Part shown: piece after piece, positions 7,222 through 19,200 of the stretch
Numbering within the stretch: the first letter of the stretch is position 1
Layout: each line of letters starts with the position of its first letter
NCBI GenBank assembly: GCA_965242915.1
Contig: CBDETN010000028.1
Location: 335,792-399,791 of the forward strand
Origin: CAJXII01 sp965242915
Lineage (GTDB): Bacteria; Campylobacterota; Campylobacteria; Campylobacterales; Arcobacteraceae
Length of the DNA: 64,000 nucleotides
Direction: 5' to 3'
Made by a program: the position numbers and the translations under genes
The notes under the pieces: generated by a model
Seen by the model: the letters and a program-made list of their open reading frames with translations, nothing else
The model's database searches: none
What the model was told of the DNA's origin: nothing

Positions 7222-10200
7222 ATGAAAAAAATAGAGCAAATTTATATAAAGCTAATAGCTATAGGTTTAATTACAATGATGGTTACTGGATGTGGCGGCG
7301 GCGGATCTTCTGATTCTTTATCTTCTTCCTCCTCTTCCTCCTCTTCAGCCATAAATGGTAATGTTGCAAAAGCTCCAATTGATAATGCCACAGTTACAAT
7401 TTATAGACTTGATACAAATGAAGTATTAGGTACAACTAAAACTGATGCTAAAGGGGATTATTCTTTAGATATTGGTAATTATACTGGTGCAGTAAGAATA
7501 GTTGCTAGTGGTGGAACTTATATAGATGAAGTATCGGGTGTAGAACAAAACTCATCAACTTTAAAGTTAGAAGCTATCTCATCTATAACAGTAACTGATA
7601 GAATGGTAAATGTTACCCCTGTTACTGATATATCTGCTCAAAAGTTATTAAGTATGGAGACTAATGCCTCTAAACTTGCGAATAAAATAAGTATAATAGA
7701 AGATGTGAATAAAAATATAGCAAGAATTTTAACAGGCAGCGATTTTAACCCTACAAAAGTTAGAGCTAAAATCCTTGATAGAACAGGTAAAGAGAAGATT
7801 AAAGTATCTGATGGGGATGAAGGTAAATATGGTACCTTATTAGCCGTATTTGCTAAGCTGTCAGATAGTAATGCTTCAAATGTTAGAGCTCAAATAGATG
7901 CTGTTTATGATGATATTAAAGATGGTATAGCAGATAAACTATCTGATGATATACAAAGTGCTTTAGACAATACAGATATCCAAAATGGTATCGATTCTAA
8001 TGTAACAAATGATTTAAAATATACTGCTAGGCAACAACTATCATATGATATAAATGCAACTCTTAGTGGAATTACAAATATAACAAATCAAAAAAGAGGT
8101 GGAAAAACAGAATTTTTTGTAACTGTTAATAATATCAACACTAAAATATCTATTGTACTAAAAAATGAATTTGCCACTTGTGAAGCCAAAGATGAAAATG
8201 GAAATGATATAGCTTATGTATCAAATGGCTCAACTATAAAAGTAACGCTTAAAAATAGTGGAGATTTTAATAATACAAGAAGTGTTATGCTTAATATTGG
8301 TTCAAATAAATTTTTATTAACTAGTAAAACAAATCAACAAACAACTTCTACACTTAAAAGTGAAGATATATTTGTAAATAGACAAAACAATAGATATGAT
8401 TTAAATCGCTATTTTAAAGACCCAGATGGAGACAAATTAACATATAGTTATGATGGAGAGTTACCCGAAGGGATTAGTCTTGATGATGATGGTATTTTTA
8501 GGGGGACACCAACACTTAATAAGTCAAAAATTTTTAAAATTGATATATATGCAAAAGATAGCCATGGAAATATTATCAAGAAAAAATTTAGATTAAATGT
8601 TTTATCAAGACCAAGAGTAGATAGTATTACTGTGGAAATCTCTACAAAGGTAAAGGGCGGGATAACAGTAGCAGCAAAGCTTAAATTTAATAAAGATATA
8701 AATATTACAACTGCCGGAACAATGACAATTGTATTTGCAAATAATGCAGGAAAGAGTACTTTTGATCTACCTCTAGGTGTAATTTTAAAAGATGATGGAA
8801 TAGATATTGATATTATTACAGGAAGTGGAAATAATATCCAGGTACAAGCCTCTTCTATAGTAACTGATGCAATAATTAAACAAAAAGGCTTAGAGGATAG
8901 AAACTTTAACTTTATAACTGCGGCAGGACAAACAGTTGAAAATTTAATAGTTGATAACACAGCACCAGTTTGGCTTAGTAATACAAGTGCAGCTATTAAT
9001 GAAAATGCAGTTATCGATACTGTAGTTTATCAATCAAATGTAAGTGATAGTGATAGTAATATCACTTATAGTATAAATGATGCCAATTTTAGTATTGATA
9101 CTAAAGGTAAATTAACATTGGCTAAAACTTTAGATTATGAGACTAAACAAAGCTATAGTTTGAATATTGAGGCAAAAGATACAGCTGGAAATATTGCTAC
9201 ACAAACAATAGATATCCAAGTTAATAATATAGTAGATACTAAACCAGTTTTAGCTAATCCTGCGCAAGCAACTATAAGTGAAGATATTTTACAAGATACA
9301 ATAATAGATACAATTAAAACTAATGGGGCTAATAGTGATGAAAATACAATAAATAGCTTTAGTATAAGAAATAGTGATGCTAATTTTATTATTGATAATA
9401 ATGGTGCTGTAAAAATAGCATTAAATAGTCATATTAACTATTCAGTAAATAATGACCATAAATACACTTTACAAATATATGCTACAAATGATAAAGGTGA
9501 TAGTGATGATGTCAATTTAACTATTTTAGTTACTAATACTCCTGAAATTGAAGCTTTAGATGATCTTAAAACTATGAAAAATACTGATTCAAGTATTATT
9601 ATATCTGTGCTGTCTAATGATAAAAAAGGGGTAGATAACCAAGATTTAACTATTAAAAGTGTAACAACTCCAGCAAGTGGTACAGTTACAATTATAAATA
9701 ATGATACAGAGATAAAATATGAGAATGATACAAACAATACTGGTAATATTAGCTTTAGCTATACTATAACTAATGGTGAAGATAATAGCACCGCAAATGT
9801 AAATATCTCTATAATTGATGCTTTGGCTAGACCAGATGCACCAACGATTGATATTGTAGCAGGCGATGATATGATTAACCTTGCTGAAAGTTCAAAAGAT
9901 TTAAATATTACAGGTACAGCTCCAGCTGATACAAAGATAACAGTTACATATAATAATATAGAACGTGTTGTTCAAGTTGGAAGTGATGGAAAATGGATAG
10001 TAACTTATAGTGCAAGTGAACTTCCAGATAATGGTCATTCAAATATTTCTGTACATACTACTAATGTATTTGGAAATCAAAGTGATATTATTACAAAAAA
10101 TATAAAAGTGGATAAACTTAGTCCAGTATTGACAATAACTGATAATAAATCAGGAGTTTTAAATCAAACTGATAATGTTGTAACTTTTACATTTATATTT

Positions 10201-13200
10201 AATGAACTAATGGACGGTTTTAAGTCAGATGATATCAAGGTTGAAAATGGAAAAAAATCTATATTTAAACAAATAGTTACTGATAAAAAGTGGACTTTAG
10301 ATGTGATAGCAGATGGTAATAGTACTAAAAATATTATTGTGAGTATCAATAATTCAGATATAAAAGATAAATCAGGAAATAGATTTGAAGGGGATAAATA
10401 CAACCCATTAGGAAGTCAAGAGGTTGATACAAAAGCTCCAACTTTAAATGTAACAACACCTATTATGATAGATGGTGTTATCTCAAAAAGTGAACAATCA
10501 AATGTAACTATCGAAGGAAAAAGCAGTGATGCTAAAACAATATTATTAACTATAGGAGATATTAAAGCAAAGGCAACAGTTAAGGCAGATGGTAGTTGGA
10601 AAGCTACAAATATTGACATAAGTTCATTGTCTTCTGGTGTAGTTGTTTTAGTGGTTACTGCTACTGATGAAAACAATAACATAACAACTTTAACTTTAAA
10701 AGATAAAATATTAAAAGATACACATAGTCCTACAATATCTGAGCTTATTATTCCTACAACCTCTTTACTTAATGAAAATGAATTTAAGATTAGTTTTAAA
10801 TTTGATATGCTTGTAACACTAATGAAAAATACAAATAATATGAAAAATAATTTTATATTAGATAGTGTAGATTTAATATCATATGCATATGATAGTTCAA
10901 CTAAAATTTATACTTTTACCTTTAAACCACGAAAAAATAACCAAGGTAGTTTAAGTATCTCATTAAAAGATAATGTTGTAAAAAGTATCTCAGGAAATGG
11001 AAATAAAGTACAAAAGTTATTTGAAAGAGCTTTTAACTCAACACCACCAACCTTAGCTATCACTTCACATACTAATAATCAAATGATTAGTAGAAATGAA
11101 GCTGCTAACTTAACTTTAAGTGGGACAAGTGATGCAAATGGTCAAAATGTAACGATTAAAATAGGAGATTCAATACTAGGAACAGCTCTTGTTGCAGATG
11201 GTACTTGGAGTAAAAGCAAAATTGCACTTAAAGATAAATACTACAGATATGTAAGAGTTTACAGTGATGGTTCAAATAGTAATACTGGTAACCATGTAAT
11301 AGAGATAGAAGTATATGATACAAACAATGTAAATGTAGCAAGAGGTAAAACAGTAACAGGATATACAGTCAGCGATAATGAACCTATTAGTATAAAAAAT
11401 AGTTCAAGAATTACTGATGGTTCTAAAACAAACATAAGTGCTTATGCAGACATTGGCACTGGGTATACATATACATTGCTTGATTTAGGCAGCTTACATG
11501 AACTAAAATCGATTAAAGTATGGAGATATTTTAATGGAAGAAAATATAATAAAGCTCATATAAAAGTATCAAATGATAATATTAATTGGCTTAGTGTATA
11601 TGATGGAAGCACTCCTTATGCAGAATGGAGTAGTGGTAAAGAGTTTAAAACTATACCTTATACAACGATGCAAGGAAACACAACTTTAACTGCAAATATC
11701 AAAAATAAATTAGGGAATGAAAACTCTATAACTTTAAATTTAAATATTAAAAAAAACCCACAAATAACTTCTATAAATATAGATAACGATACTTTAATAT
11801 CAGGATCAATTGCAAATGTTACAGTTAATTTCAATAATAGCGTTAATACTACTACATTTACAAAAGAAGATATAAATGCAACAAATGTTGATTTAACTAA
11901 ATTTATCTGGAGTGATAATAATAAAATATTAACTGTAATCTTAACACCAATGCAAGATATAGATGATATAACAAATACAATTGAAATAGGCGTTAATTGG
12001 AAAGATATTAATGGTTTGAGTGGTAGTGGATATACAAGTACGAATTATAAAGTTATTACAAAATATACAGAAGTAAAACAAGTAAGTTTTGCTTCACATC
12101 TAGTTTCAAGTGATCCATATCATATAGGAGAGAGTGTAAAAATAAGCGTTATTTTTAGTAAAGCTGTAGAAGTTACAGGAACTCCTTACTTAAATATCAA
12201 CCTAGATAGTGTATCTAAAAAGGCAAAATATATAAGTGGGAATGGTACAAAAATATTGTTTTTTGCATACAGTATAAAAAATGGTGATAGTGCAAATGGT
12301 ATCTCAATAAATGCTGATATAAAGTTAGATTCTAATAGTAATATAAAAGATAAAATAACTCTTTTAAATACAAATAATACTTTTGAGGCAATAGAAAAAA
12401 ATACAAATCATAAAATAGATACAACTAAAGCTGGAATTTATTCTATTACTGTTACATCAACACCAGTCTCATCTTCAACTTATACAAAAGCTGAAAATAT
12501 AACTTTAGCAGTGAAATTTACCAAAAGTGTAATTGTCACAAATACTCCAACTTTAAAGTTAGTAATAGGTGAGGATATAGTTGAGGCTTTATATAACGAT
12601 GGAAACAATAGTGATACTATAAACTTTAGATATACAGTGGAAGATAATTCTCTTGATTTAGATGGTATAACTATACCAAAAGATACTATTAGTTTAGGTA
12701 CAAATGCCAGTATCACAGACTCTAATCAAACAGTTTTCTTAACTAATGCTGAGATATCAAATATAGCTTACCAAAAAGTAAACTCATTTGCCCCTTATAT
12801 AAAAGATATAAATTTAACTACAACAATATCAGGTTTAAATGAAACAGCAATTATAGGAGATACTCTAAAAGTAAGCTTTACTTTTAACTCATCTATCACC
12901 TTACATGGAGATATCTCTCTTAAAGCAAAAATTGGTTTAAAAGATATAATCATGACATATAGCCAAAGCCAAAGTGATAATAACTCTTTGGTATTTATTT
13001 ATATTATTCAAGAAAATGATAGCTCAAATAGTGGTTTTGGCCTCTTGTCAAATTCTTTATCTCTGGCTATTGGTACAACTTTAGAAAGTACCATAAATAA
13101 TAAAGATGTAACTTTAGAGCATTTTAATAAAAATAATAATACAAAAATTGATGGTATTAGACCAACTCTTGTAATTAATGCTCCACAAAAAGTAAATAAT

Positions 13201-16200
13201 AATTTCTCAATAAGTGTAACTAGTTCAAAAGATTTAAGTAGTAAAGATGATAGTAAAATTGAAGTTTCCGGTGTCTCAACTTTAAGTGACTCAAAGATCA
13301 CTGGGCTTAAGAGTGCCACTTTAGATATCAGTACTTTAAATGCAACTGATGGAGAGATAACAGTAACTTTAAAAGAGGGGGCATTTACAGATAAAAATGG
13401 TCTTATAAATAAAGAACAAAATGTAACTATTATATTTTATAAAACACCAAAACCAACTATTACTATTGATACACCTACTAATAATTCAAAACATTTAGTT
13501 GAAAATGGAGTACTTATAACAGGTATTTCAAATATTGAAGATGGTCAAAAAATAACTGCAAAAGTAGATGATATGATAGTTGGAGAATTTGAGGTTAAAA
13601 ATGGTGAATTTAATGCCACAATTCCTAGAGCTTATTTCTCTAAAAAGTATAGATATGTAAGAGCATATTTTAACAGATCGTCCGGTGTTATAAATCTTAC
13701 AGAATTTGTAGTTTTAGATCCACAAGGTAAGAAGCTAGAGGTTAATAAGATGGTTAAATTGTTTAAAGAAGTTAATAGCACATATATAGATACAGACTCG
13801 TTAGGGGATGGTTATTCTACAACGGGTGTTATCAATGGAATAAGAGGTACTGATGTTAAATATGGAAAAGGTATGGAGCCTTTTCCGGCAGGAGAGTATT
13901 ATCTTGATTTAGATTTGTTTAATGAGTATCTTATCTCATCAGTTTCATTGGATACTGGTTGGATCGAGGCTAGAAATATTATTATACAAGTATCAAACGA
14001 TAAAATCACTTGGGATACTATAAAAGATTATAGAGGACATGGTTCAAATATACGAAACCATGATTGGCTAAATCCATTTATGGAAACCAATACTAAAGTA
14101 AAATTTTATGCTACAAATAAATATGGAAGCACTTCAGAAGAAGTTAGCAGGGATTTAATACCATCTCTAAAAGCAAGTGCAAAAATTAGTTTAGATAAAA
14201 CTGTTGTAAAATTTGGCGAAGATATAAATATCTCTATAACTTTAAGTCCAAATACAGATTTAAACAGTTTTGGAAAAGATGATATTATTGCACCAAATGG
14301 AACTTTAGGTACTCTGCAAACTGACCCAAATAATGATTATAAAAAATATATAAATTTTACACCAAATATAAATATAAATGATACAACAAATGTAATCACT
14401 TTAAAAAATAGTTGGACAAATAAAGCTGGATTTAATGCTTCACAGACAACTAGTAAAAACTATACAGTGGCAACTAAGCCAATGATGATAAATATCACAG
14501 ATGACCAAGATAAGGTTACAAATAAAAAGATTAAATATACCTTTAAATTATCATCTCCTAGTACTGACTTTACTATAGGGGATATAGATATAGTTCCTGC
14601 TACTGCTGTAAAATCAAACTTTAGTGGAAGTGGTGATAGCTATAGCTTAACTGTAACTCCACCAGAAGATTTTGAAGGAGATTTAATTTTAGTAATAGAA
14701 GCAGACACAGTAAGTGATACCAATGGTATAGGAAATTTATATTTAGAATATATTCAAAAAGTAAATACTAAACCTATGCCAAAGCCAACTATCGATCCTA
14801 TAGCTGCTTTAAATGATCTTAATGATGATATAAATATCACAGGTTCTGGAAAAATCGGGGCTGCAATTTTAGTAGAGTTTAATGGTATCAAAAAGAGTAC
14901 AACAGTCTTAATTGATGGTACTTGGAATTTAACTCTTGGTGTAAATAGCTATTTTGAAGATGATACTTATGATGTAAAAGTTATTATGAGTGATGAGGCA
15001 GGAAATAGTAATTTTGAAACCACAACACTTAAAATAGATACAAGTAGTGATATTTCCGCTCAACTTTTTATAGATTCAAATATTATGGCTGATAATATTA
15101 TCAATCAATTTGAACAGTATAGTATTAAGGTATCTGGAAAAACAAAAAATATTAAAAATGACACAAACTTAACTCTACAGATAGGAACTATTACTAAATC
15201 TACTACAGTTATAAATAATATTTGGAGTGTAGATAATATTGATATCTCATCTTTAGCTGATGGAAATATCTCAATAGTTGCCCAAGTTGGGACTCTAAGT
15301 AAAAGTCAAAATATCTTTAAAGATGTATCTGTGATAGTTCCAACTTTTAGTACCTCAAAATTACTTGTAAAGGATGACTTTAATATTATTTTAGAGTTTA
15401 ATAAAGATATAAAAGGTTTAGATTTAGTAGATTTAGAGATAAAAAATGCGACTATATTATCATTAACTAAAGTTAATAATAAAAAATATATTCTTAGTAT
15501 AGATACAAGTGATACTCAAACTCAAACTATATCTGTATCAATAAAAGAAAATTCAGTTGCCACTGAGATTGGAAATAAAAATTCAAGCGCTAGTATAGAT
15601 ATTGCTATAGATAAGATAGCTCCAACTTTAGCTATCACTTCACATACAAACAATCAGATAATTAGTAGAAATGAAGCTGCTAACTTAACTTTAAGTGGGA
15701 CAAGTGAAGCAGGAGCAAAAGTTGACTTGAGTGTTGGAACTACTAGTGTTGGAACTACTAGTGTTGGAACTACTAGTGTTGATAATACAGGAAATTGGGA
15801 AAAATCAACTCTTAATATATTGTTTAATGTAGCCAATATAAATAAAAATATTGTTGAAACTTATACTGGAACTGATGTTTTTATTACCAGTAATCATTAT
15901 GAGGATATTACACATATTTTTGATGGAAATACTGAATACAGTGCCTCTCATGCTACAGGTTTCGGAAAAGGGATTGGTGCATCATTTACAACTATATTTA
16001 AAGAGGAAACACCGTTACACCATATGAGAGTATATTGTGGTAATAGTAGTAAAAATAGAAACTATGCAAAAGATGTTAAATGGGATTTTTATGATGCTAA
16101 TGATCAAATAGTTAAAACTATCACAAAAACTAGTTATGATAAAGATTGGTATTATGACCTTAATCTAAATGGATTATCTATTAAAAAGATAATTGCTACA

Positions 16201-19200
16201 AAATTAACAAATTCATATTTTAGTATAAGTGAGTTGGAAATATATCGTATTAATCTTATTACATGGGAAAGTGATGGGGAAAGTGATGGTGAAAGTGATG
16301 GTGAAAATGTAGCCAATATAAATAAAAATATTGTTGAAACTTATATTGGAACTGGTAATGCTTATCTTATCAGTGAACATTACCATGATATTAGACATAT
16401 TTTTGATGGAGAGACTGAATACAGTTCCGCTCATGCTACAGATTTCGGAAAAGGGATTGATGCATCATTTGCAACTATATTTAAAGAGGCAACACCGTTA
16501 GATTATATGCGAGTATATTGTGGTAATAGTAGTAAAAATAGAAACTATGCAAAAGATGTTAAATGGGATTTTTATGATGCTAATGATCAAATAGTTAAAA
16601 CTATCACAAAAACTAGTTATGATAAAGATTGGTATTATGACCTTAATCTAAATGGATTATCTATTAAAAAGATAATTGCTACAAAATTAACAAATTCATA
16701 TTTTAGTATAAGTGAGTTGGAAATATATCGTAGTAATTCTACTATCACTGTAAAAGCTACAGATGAATTAGGAAATGAGATAACTAAAGATATTAATTTA
16801 ACAGTAGTAGATCATCTTAAAATCACAGATATAAATATAACTGATACAACTTTATCTGCAGGGGAAACAGTTGATGTAATATTTAATTTTAATATAGAGA
16901 TTAATACTTTTACTTTTACAGCTGAAGATTTAACTACACCAAATGCTACTATAGATAACTTTGTATGGAGTAATTCTAATAAAACGTTAACTGCAACGTT
17001 AACTCCAATGAATAATATTGAATATGACAATACAAATAAAATTGCAGTTGGACAAGATTGGGAAGATATACATGGTATATCTGTCAATGATAACTTTACA
17101 AGTCCTAATTATCAAGTTGATACAAAACTTCCATCTTTACAAAATATAGCTATCACTTCAGATGCTGGAGATGACAATACCTATACAATCGGTGATACAA
17201 TAATCCTTGAAGCCACATTTAATGAAAATGTAACTTCATCTGATGCTAAAATCAAGATAAATATTGGTGGAGTTGAAAAAGAGTTAGATATAAATACATC
17301 AACTGCAAATAAACTTATCTTTAACTATATAGTACAAAATGGGGATAATGATACAAATGGTATAAGTGTAGTAGCTAACTCTTTAAGTGGAGATATTAAA
17401 GATAATTTTAACAATAGTGCTTCAGCTTTAACTTTCGCAATTTTATATGATAATGTAAATCATAAAGTAGATACTACACAACCAAAGATAACAAGTATCT
17501 CTTTTACGTCAACTCCAAATAGTGATGATACTTATAGCGAAGATGAAAATATCACGATAGATATTAATATCTCAGTACCTGTAGCGGTCTTGGGGACACC
17601 TACTCTTGGTTTACAAATAGACTCAACTATTAAAAAAGCTATATATAATTCTATAAGTGATGATAAAAAAACACTGACATTTGTATATACAGTTGTAAGT
17701 GGAGATTATGATGGAGATGGTATCCAAATATTAGCTAATGCATTATCTCTTAATGACGGTGCTATTTTAGATGAGAACAATAAAGAGTTATTATTAAATT
17801 ATAGTGGTCTTAATAGTACTTCAAATGTAGATGCTAAAAGTTTAAGTGCAGTTATCACAGCTCCAAGTGTGGTGAATGGTGATTTTAATATCACAGCTAC
17901 TTTAAATAAAGAAGTAACTTTAACTGCTACTAGTGGTATAACTGTAACAAATGGTAGTGTAAGTTCAGTTAAAAGTGCAAATAAAAGAGATTATAATATC
18001 AAGATTAGTCCAACTCCAAGTTTCCAAGGGGATTTAAGCATAACTATAGGAGATACTACAGAAATTGTAGTCGTAGATCATACACCACCAATCCTAGCTA
18101 TCACTTCACATACAAATAATCAAATGATTAGTAGAAATGAAGCTGCTAACTTAACTTTAAGTGGGACAAGTGAAGCGGGAGCAAAAGTTGACTTGAGTAT
18201 TGGAACTAATAGTCTTGGAACTACTAGTGTTCAAAGTGATGGTACTTGGAGTAAAAGCGCAATTGCACTTAAAGATAAATACTACAGATATGTAAGAGTT
18301 TACAGTGATGGTTCAAGTACGAATACTGGTAATCATATAGTAGAGATAGAAGTATATGATACAAACAATGTAAATGTAGCAATAGGTAAAACAGTAAAAG
18401 GATATAGAGTCAGCGATAATACATCTATTAGTATAAGTAATAGTTCAAAAATTACTGATGGTTCTAAAAAATACAAAAGTTCTTATGCAGACTTTGGCGC
18501 TGGGTATATATATGCATTACTTGATTTAGGCAGCTTACATGAACTAAAATCGATTAAAGTATGGAGATTTTATGATGGAAGAAAATATAATAAAACTCAT
18601 ATAAAAGTATCAAATGATAATATTAATTGGCTTAGTGTATATGATGGAAGCACTCCTTATGGAGAATGGAGTGTAGGTAAAGAGTTTAAAACTATACCTT
18701 ATAAAATGATACGAGGAAACACAACTTTAACTGTAAAAGCTACAGATGAATTAGGAAATGAGATAACTAAAGATATTAATTTAACAGTAGTAGATAATCT
18801 TAAAATCACAGATATAAATATAACTGATACAATTTTATTTGCAGGGGAAACAGCTAATGTAATATTTAGTTTTAATAGAGAGATTAATACTTCTACTTTT
18901 ACAGCTGAAGATTTAACTACACCAAATGCTACTATAGATAACTTTGTATGGAGCAACTCTAATAAAACGTTAACTACAACTTTAACACCAATGAATAATA
19001 TCCAATATGACAATACTAATAAGATTGCAGTTGGACAAAATTGGGAAGATATACATGGTATATCTGCCAATGGTAACTTTACAAGTCCTAATTATCAAGT
19101 TGATACAATATCTTCATTTTTACAAAATATAGCCATCACTTCAAATGCTGGTATAGACAATATATACCAATTTGGTGATGAGATAATTATAACAGCTCTA

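Noticed and set aside
8448..8960. A 170-codon minus-strand open frame seen identically at 26839-27351 and 45093-45605
   Set aside because: It is the antisense shadow of the conserved N-terminal region of the giant genes; its threefold conservation follows from the paralogy, and there is no Shine-Dalgarno or recognisable product.
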